A DNA stretch of 64,000 nucleotides from Thermoanaerobaculia bacterium (GCA_022822365.1 JAJEBV010000029.1:1-64000); one strand, 5' to 3'. Shown: positions 40,274-50,793, counted from the first letter of the stretch. Made by a program: numbers and translations. Notes: generated by a model from the letters alone, not told the origin.

Positions 40274-42100
40274 ATGGACACGAGCATGCACGGGCGGTCC
40301 TTCGGCTGGTTCCGGGTCGCGGCTCTGGTCGCCTGGGCTGTTCTTCTGGGCCCGGCCGGGGCGGGTTCCCAGGAGCCGGACCGGATCCAGGTCACCGTCG
40401 ACCGCAATCAGGTCGCCCTCGGCGATCAGCTCTACCTGACGATCAGAATCGAAGGGTCGCCGGACGAACCGCCGGGGCTGCCCGAACTGCCGGACTTTCG
40501 AGTCCTGTCGCGTGGCGAACGGCGCGACATGCAGATCACGAACGGCCGGGTCAGCAACAGTACGTCCTACAACTATCTCCTGATTCCCACGCGGGCCGGC
40601 AGCTACGAGATCGGCCCTGCCACCGCCGTGATCGACGGTGCGGAGGTCCGGAGTCGGCCGTTCACGATTCAGGTCACCGACGCCGGGGGCCAGGACGACG
40701 AGCAGGACCGGGATCTCTTCGTCACTTCGACCGTGTCGACGGATCGACCCTGGCAGGGCCAGCAGGTGATCTACACCTGGCGCTTCTACAGTCGCGTGCC
40801 CGTGGGGCAGGGGTCGATCGAGTCGATGGACTTCGGCAGCGACGTGGTCGTGGAGGACCTCGGCGAGGTGCGGCAGTTCTCGACCTCGATCGACGGTGTC
40901 CAGTATTCGGTGAACGAGGTGCGCAAGGCGCTCTTCCCCCAGCGATCCGGCGAGGTGACACTGCCGCAGACCCAGCTTCGGGTGCAGGTGGAGGCCGAGC
41001 AGGCTCGCCGGCCGGGCCGGAGGCGGAGCATCTTCGACGAGTTCGACAGTCTGCTCGGAGCGGGTGGGCGCTGGGCGACGAAGTACCTGCTCACGGATCC
41101 GCTGACGCTCGACGTCCGGCCGCTTCCGCCGGCCCCAGCCGGCTGGAACGGTCTGGTCGGGGAGTTTGACATTCGGGCTTCGCTCAGCCGGCGCGAGCTG
41201 CAGGTGGGGCAGTCGGCCACGCTCGAAGTGCAGGTCGGCGGTAGCGGCAACGTGCAGCTACTGACCGAGCCCGACATTCCGGAACTGCCGGCGTTCAAGA
41301 TCTACCCGGACCAGCCGGACGCGAGCATCGACCGCAGCGGACGCCTGCTGACCGGCCGCAAGGTGTTCCGACGGGCCCTGGTCCCGCTGGTCGCCGGCGC
41401 CCTCGACGTCCCGCCGATCGATCTCGTCTACTTCGATCCCGAGGTTGGCGACTACGTGACCCGGTCGACCGAGCGCATCGACTTCGATGTCACTCCGGCC
41501 GAGGGCGAGGAGGAGCTGATGCTCACCGAGTCGCTGGCGCCGACCACAGGCAAGGTGGCGGTGCGGATCCTCGCCGACGACATCCTGCCGGTTCGCCGGA
41601 CGGCGGCCGGCATCGTCTCGGCCATGCCTCAGGGCTGGCGTTTGTGGGTCTGGTTCGTTGGCGGGGTGTTGCCCCCCTTCCTGTACGTGGCTCTCCTGGC
41701 GCACCATCGACGCGAACGCCGCTACGCCGCCGACAGGACGCTGCGCCGGCGCCACCGGGCGCTGCGCGATGCACTGTCCGTTGCGAGGAAGCTCCGCTCC
41801 GGCGCGGGGCCCGCCTCCGCGGCTGAGGCCTCCCGGATCGTGCGTCGCTACGTCGGCGACAAGCTGGGGGTCGAGGGCTCCGCCCTGACGCCGTCGGAGG
41901 CGGAGGCCGCGCTGGTCCGGGCAGGCGTGGACGGCGCTCTGGCGGCGCGTTGCCGGGGACTGCTGGAGCGACTCGAGGCCGCCCAGTACGGCCTCGCCCC
42001 GGTGGCGGGCGGCGGCGGACTGGCGGCGGAGACCGGCGCCGAAGGTCTGAGCGACCTGATCAAGGCCATCGACAGGCAGCTCCGGGGCCGCCGACCATGA
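40274..42100 (+). CDS. batD: BatD-type protein (oxygen-tolerance family)
   Basis: A 608-residue exported membrane protein. Signal peptide (VAALVAWAVLLGPAGAGSQ) is followed by repeated beta-sandwich modules with the BatD signature DRIQVTVDRNQVALGDQLYLTIRI and GVQYSVNEVRKALFPQRSGEV. A membrane helix comes at about residue 460 (LWVWFVGGVLPPFLYVALLA), then a cytoplasmic helical tail (AEASRIVRRYVGDKLG, LTPSEAEAALVRAG). BatD belongs to the aerotolerance operon of Bacteroides and Leptospira, but the molecular job is unknown. Its stop overlaps batE in ATGA. Confidence 0.9.
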   Translation: MDTSMHGRSFGWFRVAALVAWAVLLGPAGAGSQEPDRIQVTVDRNQVALGDQLYLTIRIEGSPDEPPGLPELPDFRVLSRGERRDMQITNGRVSNSTSYNYLLIPTRAGSYEIGPATAVIDGAEVRSRPFTIQVTDAGGQDDEQDRDLFVTSTVSTDRPWQGQQVIYTWRFYSRVPVGQGSIESMDFGSDVVVEDLGEVRQFSTSIDGVQYSVNEVRKALFPQRSGEVTLPQTQLRVQVEAEQARRPGRRRSIFDEFDSLLGAGGRWATKYLLTDPLTLDVRPLPPAPAGWNGLVGEFDIRASLSRRELQVGQSATLEVQVGGSGNVQLLTEPDIPELPAFKIYPDQPDASIDRSGRLLTGRKVFRRALVPLVAGALDVPPIDLVYFDPEVGDYVTRSTERIDFDVTPAEGEEELMLTESLAPTTGKVAVRILADDILPVRRTAAGIVSAMPQGWRLWVWFVGGVLPPFLYVALLAHHRRERRYAADRTLRRRHRALRDALSVARKLRSGAGPASAAEASRIVRRYVGDKLGVEGSALTPSEAEAALVRAGVDGALAARCRGLLERLEAAQYGLAPVAGGGGLAAETGAEGLSDLIKAIDRQLRGRRP

Positions 42101-42918
42101 AACGTGCCGACATGAGAGGAGTCGCGATTCTCGCCCTGCTTGGCGCCGCCGCGGCAATCCCGGGGTTCACACAGGACGAAGAACTGCCCGTGGTCACCGA
42201 AGCCCTGCCGGCCGAGGGAGACCCGGCGGCCCCGGAACCGGCCGAGCTCTGGGTCAATGGCAACGCGGCGTACGAGGCGGGCGACTTCGGTCGAGCCGTC
42301 GCCCTCTACGGAGAGATGCGTGAGATGGGGGTCGACAACGGCCACCTGCACTACAACCTGGGAAACGCCTACCTGCGCGCCGGCGAACTGGGCCGGTCCA
42401 TCGCTTCCTATCGCCGTTCGCTGAGGCTCCTGCCGCGCGACGAAGACGCCAGCGCGAACCTGACGTTCGCTCGCCGGAGCGCGCGCGATGAGATCGCACC
42501 GCCCGAGCCGCCCGTACTCCTTCGCACCGTTCTCTTCTGGCACTACAGTCTGGCCCCGGTCGAAGTGCTGAGGACCGCGGTGCTGGTCGGTCTCGGCTTC
42601 TGGATCGTGCTCGCGCTTCGGCTCTACCGGCCGGCATCGGAGGTGCTTCGCTGGTCCGCGGTCTGCCTGCTCGCGGTCGGTCTCGCGCTGGCCGGTTCGC
42701 TCGTGGCCCACGCCGCCTTCAGCTCCCCGGTCGCTGTCGTGGTTCCGCCGGAGATCGATCTCCACGCCGCCGCCGGCGAGGGTTCGGTCGTCCGATTCCA
42801 GCTTCACGCCGGCACGGAAGTGCGCGTGATCGAGGAACGCCCCGAGTGGGTGCGTATCGAACTGCCGGAAGGGGAGCGGGGCTGGTCGATGCGGGAGTAT
42901 CTGGAGATCGTCGAGTGA
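42097..42918 (+). CDS. batE: BatE-type TPR/SH3 membrane protein
   Basis: A 273-residue protein: signal peptide (ILALLGAAAAIPGFTQ), two TPR units (WVNGNAAYEAGDFGRAVALY, HYNLGNAYLRAGELGRSIASY), two membrane helices (RTAVLVGLGFWIVLALRLY, LLAVGLALAGSLVAHAAF) and a C-terminal SH3-like module (IDLHAAAGEGSVVRFQLHAG ... VRIELPEGERGWSMREYLEIVE, whose halves are given separately). This is the classic BatE arrangement and closes the operon. The next gene is convergent, three bases after the stop. Confidence 0.88.
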   Translation: MKRADMRGVAILALLGAAAAIPGFTQDEELPVVTEALPAEGDPAAPEPAELWVNGNAAYEAGDFGRAVALYGEMREMGVDNGHLHYNLGNAYLRAGELGRSIASYRRSLRLLPRDEDASANLTFARRSARDEIAPPEPPVLLRTVLFWHYSLAPVEVLRTAVLVGLGFWIVLALRLYRPASEVLRWSAVCLLAVGLALAGSLVAHAAFSSPVAVVVPPEIDLHAAAGEGSVVRFQLHAGTEVRVIEERPEWVRIELPEGERGWSMREYLEIVE

Positions 42919-42921
42919 GCG

Positions 42922-43527
42922 CTACCGCCGGCCGTTCGCGGCGAACGGGCGCTGCAGGATCTCGAAGAAGGCGACCAGGAAGCGGAACGTGAGGCCCCAG
43001 ACGATATGCCGTTTCGGGTCGCCGACGACGACGCCGGGAAAGCTGACTTCGGGATAGGGCGGATGGCGGTAGTCGACGACGCGCTCCGGGTCCTCGAACC
43101 AGGCCAGCGGCACCCAGAGCGTCTCGGCGACCTCGTAGTTCAGGACCAGGTCGTCACCGGTTCCGTCCCCGACTTCGTAGACGAAGGCCGCGATCCGCAG
43201 TTGTCGGCCCTGGCCGGCCCGCTGTCCGCTCTGGTCGTCGAGCCGGCCGATCAGACGGGCGCCTTCAAGCGACAGGCCCACTTCCTCGACCGTCTCGCGC
43301 TCGGCGGTGTGCCTCAGGTCGCGATCGGTTTCGTCGTGCCGGCCGCCGGGGAAGGCCATCTGCCCCGACCAGGGATCCTGCGGCTTCTTCGACCGCTCGA
43401 TGAAGAGTGCTTCCGGTCCGGCTGTCGACGGGCGCAGCACCATCGCCACGCTGGCCTCGAACGCGGTCGGCGGGAGGATGGCCGGTTCGTGTGCAGCCAG
43501 CCTTCGACGGATGTCGCCGATACTCAT
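42922..43527 (-). CDS. NudL-type CoA pyrophosphatase (NUDIX)
   Basis: A 201-residue NUDIX hydrolase. The CoA-pyrophosphatase-specific lead-in is LFIERSKKPQDPWSGQMAFPGG. It is followed by the NUDIX box GRHDETDRDLRHTAERETVEEVGL (given in parts: GRHDETDRDLRHT, AERETVEEVGL), whose one-residue offset matches the NudL subgroup. It cleaves the pyrophosphate of coenzyme A or oxidised CoA. Start 43527 gives the normal N-terminus (MSIGDIRRRLAAHEP). The following alpha/beta hydrolase gene lies upstream on the same strand with 14 bases between them. Confidence 0.9.
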   Translation of the reverse strand: MSIGDIRRRLAAHEPAILPPTAFEASVAMVLRPSTAGPEALFIERSKKPQDPWSGQMAFPGGRHDETDRDLRHTAERETVEEVGLSLEGARLIGRLDDQSGQRAGQGRQLRIAAFVYEVGDGTGDDLVLNYEVAETLWVPLAWFEDPERVVDYRHPPYPEVSFPGVVVGDPKRHIVWGLTFRFLVAFFEILQRPFAANGRR

Positions 43528-43541
43528 TGCGCTGCGAGGCT

Positions 43542-44645
43542 CTAGGCGAACGTCGCCTTCAACCAGTCGATCAGGACCCGGTTGAACTCCTCTGGCTGCT
43601 CCTGCTGGGTCCAGTGGCCGCAGTCCCTGATCGTGTGCTTGTCGATGTTCGGTACCAGGGCCTCGATGCCGTCGGCGGAGGAGGGCGGCAGCACGACGTC
43701 GTTCTCGGCGCCGATGTAGAGGCAGGGCTGGTCGATCTTCTGGTCGACGCCCTTCATCAACTCCCAGTTGCGGTCGATGTTCCGGTACCAGTTGACGCCG
43801 CCGGTGAAGCCCGTGCGCTCGTATGTCGTCACGAAGTGGGTCAGTTCCGCCTCGGTCAGCAGCAGCTCGCCCCGCAGCGTCTCGGGTGAACCGTGCTTGA
43901 TGATCTCGAGCAACTGGAACTTCCGTTCCGGAGCGTCGGCGGGGAGCTTGTTGAACTCCTCCGCGTCCCACGAGCCGCGCCGCATGAAGGTGCGGAAGGT
44001 CTTCTCGACGTCCGCTTCCAGCACCTCCTCGGCCTTCCAGGGCTCCTGGAACGCGACGACGTAGTTGTCCTCGCCACGCATCCGGCGGAGGAGTTCGATC
44101 GGCGGCGAAGGCGGTTGCGGGCCTGTCGGGGTGTTGACGCCGACTACGCCGAGCACGCGGTCCGAGTGCAGCCGGGGCATGGCCCACACCACGCCCCCAC
44201 CCCAGTCGTGGCCGACGAAGACGGCCTTCTCGACACCGCGGGCGTCGAGCAGCCCGACCAGGTCGGCGCAGAGTTCGGCCATGTTGTAGGCCTCGATCGG
44301 AAGCGGCCGCTGGGTGTTGCCGTAGCCGCGCTGGTCAGGCGCCAGCACGCGGAATCCGGCCTCGGAAAGCGCCGGCAACTGGTGGCGCCAGGAGTAGGCC
44401 AGCTCCGGGAAGCCGTGGCTCAGCACGACGGGTACGCCCTCGGTCCCGGCCTCGTAAACGGCCATCCGGAGGCCGCCGTTGGTGCGGACGTAGTTCGGCT
44501 CGGGCCAGACCGGGCTGTCTTGCTCAGCCGCCGCGGCGGCGCCGGAGTTCGCGGCGAGGGCGGCGGCGCCGGCGGCTGAGCCGGCGATCAGGGTACGGCG
44601 GGTCATGGGTGCGTCGGAGTTGCTGGAGTCGTCGTGGGTCGTCAT
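43542..44645 (-). CDS. Tat-exported alpha/beta hydrolase, epoxide-hydrolase-like
   Basis: A 367-residue alpha/beta hydrolase with the epoxide-hydrolase pattern: oxyanion segment SHGFPELAYSW, nucleophile elbow VGHDWGGGVVWAMP with Asp147, acid region IGAENDVVLPPSSADG, and catalytic His in DCGHWTQQEQPEEFN. The N-terminus carries a twin-arginine signal, MTRRTLIAGSAAGAAALAA, so the folded enzyme is exported. The start could be 44645 or the nearby 44654. An Asp nucleophile fits epoxide hydrolases and haloalkane dehalogenases; the HGxP motif favours the former. It is followed on the minus strand by the NUDIX gene. Confidence 0.87.
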   Translation of the reverse strand: MTTHDDSSNSDAPMTRRTLIAGSAAGAAALAANSGAAAAAEQDSPVWPEPNYVRTNGGLRMAVYEAGTEGVPVVLSHGFPELAYSWRHQLPALSEAGFRVLAPDQRGYGNTQRPLPIEAYNMAELCADLVGLLDARGVEKAVFVGHDWGGGVVWAMPRLHSDRVLGVVGVNTPTGPQPPSPPIELLRRMRGEDNYVVAFQEPWKAEEVLEADVEKTFRTFMRRGSWDAEEFNKLPADAPERKFQLLEIIKHGSPETLRGELLLTEAELTHFVTTYERTGFTGGVNWYRNIDRNWELMKGVDQKIDQPCLYIGAENDVVLPPSSADGIEALVPNIDKHTIRDCGHWTQQEQPEEFNRVLIDWLKATFA

Positions 44646-44719
44646 GGCGGGCATGGTAGCTGAGCACAGGTCCCCCTGGGCGCGTTGCCTGGCTTGAGGC
44701 AGCCCGCGGGTGCGCCGAT

Positions 44720-45214
44720 TCAGGGCGCCGCGTCCGGCGGCCACGGCTTGGTGCGGATGACGCGTCCGACCTCGCCGGGTTCGGCGATCGCGCGCTGCTT
44801 CGAGAGGACTTCGTTCATCCGCTCGTGGATCTCGGGCGGGAAGGGCGTGCTGCGCCGCGTATCGAGGTCGATATGGATGCTCAGCAGCTCGTGCGTCGCG
44901 GCGACGTAGCCGTCGTCGGCGTGCAGCATGCGCATGAAGGTGTGGTACTTCTTGTCGTCGAAGCCCAGGAGTTCCGCTTCGACCACGATGGGCGCGCCCT
45001 CCGGCAGTTCTCTCAGCCAGGTGAGGTGGCTGTCGATCGAGAACGTGGAACGCCGGTTCGACCTGCGGTAGGTCCGGTCGATGCCCAGGAATGCCGTCCA
45101 GGGCCCCGTCGCGTCGTCGAACACGACCAGGTAGTAGCCGGCGTTCATGTGACCGTTGTGGTCGATCCACTCCGGCAGGACCGTGCCGGTCCAGATCTGC
45201 TGTGCGTCGGTCAT
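44720..45214 (-). CDS. hot-dog-fold acyl-CoA thioesterase family protein
   Basis: A 164-residue single hot-dog domain. The 4HBT-type motif is PEWIDHNGHMNAGYYLVVFDDA, with the conserved Asp/His-Asn-Gly-His-Met-Asn stretch of the betainyl-CoA/carnitine-type thioesterases. FSIDSHLTWLRELPEGAPIVVEAEL and HTFMRMLHADDGYVAATHELLSIHI are the remaining strands. It likely hydrolyses a small acyl-CoA; the substrate is unknown. It is divergent from the LLM-oxidoreductase gene with about 83 bases between. Confidence 0.85.
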   Translation of the reverse strand: MTDAQQIWTGTVLPEWIDHNGHMNAGYYLVVFDDATGPWTAFLGIDRTYRRSNRRSTFSIDSHLTWLRELPEGAPIVVEAELLGFDDKKYHTFMRMLHADDGYVAATHELLSIHIDLDTRRSTPFPPEIHERMNEVLSKQRAIAEPGEVGRVIRTKPWPPDAAP

Positions 45215-45297
45215 TCGTACGAACCAGCGGTGCCGGAGTCTATGGCCTTGCTACGATGCCTCGCCGGTCGCGTCCGAAACCAGCAGGAGTTCAACCC

Positions 45298-46137
45298 ATG
45301 AGAGTCGGCATTTCGCTACCCGTTCGCGAGCTGAAGGACGACCTCGGCGCGGTCAGGGCCTTCGCGCAGGCGGCGGACGAGCTCGGCTACACGCACCTGC
45401 GGGTGCCGGACCTGGTCGCGCGGCCGAAGAGCGGGCACCTGCACGAGCCTCTCGTGATGCTGGCCTACGTCGCCGCGGCGGTGGAGAGGATCGAACTCGT
45501 ACCTTCGGTCATCGTCACGCCGTCCCGCCAGACGGTGCTGCTGGCGAAGCAAGTGGCCACACTCGAACGGCTGTCGGGCGGCGGCGTGCGTCTCGGCGTC
45601 GGCGTCGGCGGCAGCGAGGCGGAGTACCGGGCGCTGGGGCAGGACTTCGGCACCCGGGGCGCCCGCTGCGAGGAACAGCTCGAACTATTGCGGCGCCTCT
45701 GGACGGAACCGGAGGTCGACTTCGAGGGCCGCTGGGACATCGTCCAGGGCACGGGCATCGATCCCCTGCCGTCTCGTCCGATTCCGATCTGGATCGGCGC
45801 GCGGGGTTTGCCGGTGCCGCGGATTCGCCGGAGGATCGGCCGGCAGGCGGACGGCTGGTTCGTGCTGTGCTCGCCAGAGGACTTCGACGATCTTTCGGCC
45901 GATATTGCCGCCGCCGCCCGGGCCGCCGGCCGCGACCCGGCGGCGATCGGTTCGGAGGCCGGCGTCGCGGTCGTCGGACCACGTGAGCACGAGTGGCGGG
46001 ATCGCGTTCGGGGCTGGCGGGAGAAGGGGCTGACCCATCTCTGCCTGCGCACGCTGGGCGGGGGCCTCGGCGCTGATGCCGATGCCCACATCAGGACGGC
46101 GCGGCGCGCGTTCGAACAGCTTCAGGGGCTGGTCTAA
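45298..46137 (+). CDS. LLM-class flavin (F420- or FMN-dependent) oxidoreductase
   Basis: A 279-residue luciferase-like TIM-barrel monooxygenase-family protein. The N-terminal [50 protein letters not shown] and [33 protein letters not shown] are typical of TIGR-type LLM F420 oxidoreductases. [18 protein letters not shown] and [12 protein letters not shown] are the later barrel strands. Whether the cofactor is F420 or FMN cannot be decided; no F420 synthesis gene is in this window. It is 62 bases upstream of the homocitrate synthase gene on the same strand and may be a separate transcript. Confidence 0.87.
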   Translation: MRVGISLPVRELKDDLGAVRAFAQAADELGYTHLRVPDLVARPKSGHLHEPLVMLAYVAAAVERIELVPSVIVTPSRQTVLLAKQVATLERLSGGGVRLGVGVGGSEAEYRALGQDFGTRGARCEEQLELLRRLWTEPEVDFEGRWDIVQGTGIDPLPSRPIPIWIGARGLPVPRIRRRIGRQADGWFVLCSPEDFDDLSADIAAAARAAGRDPAAIGSEAGVAVVGPREHEWRDRVRGWREKGLTHLCLRTLGGGLGADADAHIRTARRAFEQLQGLV

Positions 46138-46199
46138 CCTACCGGCCGGTCATCCAGTTCAGGGATGCGCCGGCTCTTCTGTACCTGGAGGAACTCTCC

Positions 46200-47356
<1,157 letters not shown>

Positions 47357-47360
<4 letters not shown>

Positions 47361-48715
47361 CAGAACACGGTCGGCCGGCCGACACGGCCGCCCGGACCTT
47401 CGCGCAGAAGGCGCTGGCCCGTGCCGCCGGCGAGGAGGCGGCCGCGGTCGGTCAGATCGTCGACGCGCGGCCTGGCATCGTGCTCAGCCACGACAACACG
47501 GCGCCGATCGCGGAGATCTGGCGGCAGTTCGGCCAGGAGCGGGTTTCCATCCCGGAGCGGATGGCGGTCACTCTCGACCACGCCGTGCCGGCGCCGACGG
47601 TCCGTCACGCCCGGAACCACGCGGAAGTACGGGCCTTCGTCGCCGAACAGGGCGTCGCCCACTTCTTCGAGGTCGGTCGCGGCATCTGCCACCAGGTGCT
47701 GAGCGAGGAGGCGGTCGTGCTGCCGGGCGACCTGATTCTCGGTTCCGACTCCCACACGCCGCATTTCGGCTGGCTGGGTGCGTTCGGCGCCGGCGTCGGC
47801 CGCAGCGAGATGGCCGTGATCTGGGCCACCGGCGAACTCTGGCTGCGGGTGCCTGAATCGATCCGGATCCGGCTGGAAGGCGCGCTGGGCGAGTGGGTGA
47901 CGACGAAGGATGTGGCCTTGACCCTGATCGGCGATCTGGGGGCGGACGGCGCGCTCTACCGGAGCGTCGAGTTCGCGGGTCCCGGGATCGGCGGCCTGAG
48001 CCTCGACTCGCGCGCGGCGCTCGTGAACATGATGGCGGAGATGGGGGCGAAGAACGCGTACATGCCGCCGGACGACGACGTCTTCCGGTACCTGGCCGAA
48101 CGGTTGCTGACGCGTCCCGGGCGTCGTGCGGGTCGGGGAGCGGAGGCCGGCGAGGCCGCGGCGGAGGTGGCGGCGCGACTCGAGGAAGGGGCGCTGTACC
48201 CGGATCCCGGTGCCGGGTACGCGGCTGAGCACCGACTGGATCTGAGCCGTGTCGAACCTCGCGTAGCTCGCCCGCATCAGGTCGACGACACGGTCGGCGT
48301 CGGCGAACTCGAGTCGGTGCGGGTCGACCAGGCGTTCATCGGCACCTGCACGAATGGCCGGATCGAGGATCTCGGCGCGGTGCATCGGGTGATGGCGGGT
48401 CGGCGTACAGCGCCGGGAACGCGGATGGTCATCGTGCCTGCCTCGAGCGAGGTCTGGAGCGAAGCGCTGTCTCGCGGCTGGGTCGCGGATCTCGCGGCGG
48501 CCGGCGCCGTTTTCGGCACGCCCGGCTGCGGCCCCTGCATGGGCAACCATCTCGGCGTGCTGGCGCCGGGCGAGGTCTGCATCTCCAGCGCGAACCGGAA
48601 CTTCCAGGGCCGGATGGGAGACCGGGGCTCGGAGGTCTACCTCGCCTCACCGGCGGTCGTGGCGGCGAGCGCGGTGGCCGGCCGGATCGTCCATCCACGG
48701 GAGGTGACCGAGTGA
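47357..48715 (+). CDS. hacA: homoaconitase large subunit
   Basis: A 452-residue LeuC-like aconitase-superfamily subunit. The [4Fe-4S] cysteines are C331 in [12 protein letters not shown] and C391/C394 in [13 protein letters not shown]. Substrate-loop motifs are [26 protein letters not shown] and [24 protein letters not shown] (given in parts: [23 protein letters not shown]). Placed directly after homocitrate synthase and before homoisocitrate dehydrogenase, it should isomerise homocitrate to homoisocitrate rather than isopropylmalate. A 20-residue Ala/Glu/Gly-rich insertion near residues 255-280 looks like a flexible loop. It overlaps both neighbours by four bases. Confidence 0.9.
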
Positions 48716-49230
48716 ACGGTCCGGTCGATGTCGCACGACCGTTCCGTGGCCGGGTCTTTCGCTACGGCGACCACGTGAACACGGACGTCATCTTTCCGGG
48801 CCGCTACACGTACACAAAGAGCCGGCCGGAGGAGGTCGCTCCCCACGCGCTGGAGGATCTCGATCCGACGTTCGCCGAACGAGTGCGGCCGGGCGACGTG
48901 ATCGTCGCCGGCTGGAACTGGGGCTGCGGTTCGAGCCGCGAGCAGGCGGCGGTCTGCCTGCGCTACGCCGGCGTCGGCGCGGTGGTCGCGCGGAGCTTCG
49001 GGCGCATCTTCTACCGGAATGCCCTGAACAACGGCCTGCTCGCGATCGTCTGTCCGGAGGCAGTCGACGCTCTGGAGGAAGGCGGGGAGGTGGAGGTCGA
49101 TCTCGAGGCGTCGGCGATCCGCCGCGGCGAGGCCGTGTTCGCGTTCTCGCCGTTCAGCCCGGCCGTGCGGTCGATGATCGCGGCCGGCGGCCTGATCGAG
49201 CAGACGAAGCGACGCCTGGCGGCCGAGTAG
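48712..49230 (+). CDS. hacB: homoaconitase small subunit
   Basis: A 172-residue LeuD-like swivelling subunit. It has [21 protein letters not shown], which is the substrate-recognition loop region, then [49 protein letters not shown] (quoted by its key parts: [30 protein letters not shown]). The loop differs from the YLRT-type isopropylmalate version, consistent with homocitrate. It completes the heterodimer with the preceding gene, whose stop it overlaps (GTGA). Homoisocitrate dehydrogenase starts seven bases downstream. Confidence 0.9.
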   Translation: MNGPVDVARPFRGRVFRYGDHVNTDVIFPGRYTYTKSRPEEVAPHALEDLDPTFAERVRPGDVIVAGWNWGCGSSREQAAVCLRYAGVGAVVARSFGRIFYRNALNNGLLAIVCPEAVDALEEGGEVEVDLEASAIRRGEAVFAFSPFSPAVRSMIAAGGLIEQTKRRLAAE

Positions 49231-49237
49231 GCGCGCC

Positions 49238-50266
49238 GTGACGCCAAGCCACGACGACTCGACCGCGGCGCCGGTTCGCCTCGCCCGCATCGGTGGCGAC
49301 GGCATCGGGCCAGAGGTCGTGGACGCGGCCGTGCGCGTCGTGGATGCCGTGTGCGGGGACCGGATCGAATGGGTCGAGGCCGAGATGGGCTGGCGGACCT
49401 TCGAGCGAACCGGCAGTGCCCTGCCCGACGCGACCGTCGACGTACTGGAGGGCTGCGCCGGAGCCCTGTTCGGCGCCGTCTCATCGCCCAGCCATGCGGT
49501 CGACGGCTATCGCAGCCCTATCGTCGAACTTCGCCGGCGGATGGACCTCTATGCGAACGTCCGGCCGCTCCGCGGCGGCGCCGTCGACGCCGTCGTCGTT
49601 CGCGAGAACACGGAGGGCCTCTATGCCGGCCGGGAACGCTGGGAACGGGAAAGTGAGGTGGCGATCGCCGAGCGGGTGATCAGCCGTCGGGCGACGGAGC
49701 GGATCGCGCGCTTCGCCTGCGAACTGGCACAGTCACGGGCCGCCGATCGAGGAAGACGGCCGCTGCTCACCATCGTCCACAAGGCGAACGTCCTTCGCCT
49801 GAGTGACGGCCTGTTCCGCGAGACCGCACTCGACGTCGCGGCTGGCTTCCCGGAGATCGAAGTCGAGGAACAGCTCGTCGATTCGATGGCCTACCGGATG
49901 ATCCTCGAGCCGGAGCGCTACGACGTGATCGTCGCGCCCAACCTCTACGGCGACATCCTGAGCGACGCCGGCGCCGCCCTGGTCGGCGGTCTGGGCATCG
50001 TCGGCTCCGCCAACTGCGGCGAGCGCTTCTGCCTTGCCGAGCCGGTCCACGGCAGTGCCCCGGACATCGCCGGACGGGGAATCGCCAACCCGATCGCTGC
50101 CGTCTCCGCGGCTGCGCTGGTCCTGGAGCGGGTCGGTCTCGCCGAGGAAGCCGGACGGGTCGAGGAGGCTCTCGCCGAGCACCGGGCGGCCGGTCCTCGA
50201 ACTCCTGACCGCGGAGGAGACGCGACGACGGAGGAGGCGATCGACGATCTGCTTCGTCGAGTCTGA
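49238..50266 (+). CDS. hicd: homoisocitrate dehydrogenase
   Basis: A 342-residue beta-decarboxylating dehydrogenase converting homoisocitrate to 2-oxoadipate with NAD. The best match from memory is Thermus homoisocitrate dehydrogenase. GWRTFERTGSALP, ALFGAVSSPSHAVDG and the substrate-binding ELRRRMDLYANVRPLRG correspond to its GWETFERRG, TLFGAATSPT and RRRLDLYANVRP. Catalytic residues fall at the expected places: Y129, K182, D215, D239 and D243. EPVHGSAPDIAGRGIANPIA and PRTPDRGGDATTEE close the fold. It ends the operon; the lysWXZYJK genes needed for the lower half are not in this window. Confidence 0.93.
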   Translation: MTPSHDDSTAAPVRLARIGGDGIGPEVVDAAVRVVDAVCGDRIEWVEAEMGWRTFERTGSALPDATVDVLEGCAGALFGAVSSPSHAVDGYRSPIVELRRRMDLYANVRPLRGGAVDAVVVRENTEGLYAGRERWERESEVAIAERVISRRATERIARFACELAQSRAADRGRRPLLTIVHKANVLRLSDGLFRETALDVAAGFPEIEVEEQLVDSMAYRMILEPERYDVIVAPNLYGDILSDAGAALVGGLGIVGSANCGERFCLAEPVHGSAPDIAGRGIANPIAAVSAAALVLERVGLAEEAGRVEEALAEHRAAGPRTPDRGGDATTEEAIDDLLRRV

Positions 50267-50363
50267 CGGGCGTCGACTCCTACGCCGGTCCAACTTGGTG
50301 ATGGAGAGTGGCGGTCGAGGTGAGATCTGAAAGGGGTAGGCTTCGCTAGGGGAGACCGTCCAA

Positions 50364-50678
50364 GTGGTTGATCAGGAGAAGCTCGACGAGATCGTTCGCC
50401 GCATCGTGGAAGCGGTGGAACCCGAAAAGATCATCCTGTTCGGCTCCGAGGCTCGCGGGGACGCCTGCTCGCATAGTGACGTAGACCTGCTCGTCATCAA
50501 GGAGAGAGCGGACCATTGGGAGGTGGCGACTCGCATCTACAGGAAGCTGGTCGGCGTGCGCGCGGCGGTGGATGCTGTGGTCGTTACGCCGCAGGACGTC
50601 GAGCGCTACGGCGACAGCCACGCGCTTGTGATTGCGCCCGCGCTACGCGAGGGCAGAGTCCTCTATGCAGCCGCTTGA
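50364..50678 (+). CDS. MNT-type minimal nucleotidyltransferase (antitoxin-like)
   Basis: A 104-residue protein with a GTG start. The nucleotidyltransferase signature is ILFGSEARGDACSHSDVDLLVI, meaning GSxARG followed by SDxDLLV with both metal-binding Asp. In MNT/HEPN toxin-antitoxin pairs this protein adenylylates and silences a HEPN ribonuclease. The HEPN gene expected next is only a 42-codon stub (see the next entry), so the antitoxin appears to have lost its partner. It marks the left edge of the accessory segment after the lysine operon, with about 97 bases between. Confidence 0.88.
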   Translation: MVDQEKLDEIVRRIVEAVEPEKIILFGSEARGDACSHSDVDLLVIKERADHWEVATRIYRKLVGVRAAVDAVVVTPQDVERYGDSHALVIAPALREGRVLYAAA

Positions 50679-50793
50679 GCGCTTCGGCCCCCAAGATCCC
50701 CGCGAGTGGCTGAATCGGACGCGGAGCAATCTGGCGCTGGCGAAGTGGCGCGAGCCGGGCGCCTACGTTGAGAACTGCTGGAGGTTTCGATGA
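50665..50793 (+). pseudogene. truncated HEPN-domain toxin remnant
   Basis: An ATG at 50665, overlapping the MNT gene end, opens a 42-codon frame reading MQPLERFGPQDPREWLNRTR and onward SNLALAKWREPGAYVEN before ending CWRFR and a stop. The DPREWLNRTRSNLALA segment and the VYLEDL-like AYVEN are the beginning of a HEPN domain. The rest of the domain, including the RxxxxH catalytic helix, is missing. The break falls where GGAGGT and the start of the ATPase gene appear. The stop overlaps that start in ATGA. It is therefore a dead toxin stub, or a very short leader peptide now coupling translation of the ATPase. Confidence 0.7.
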
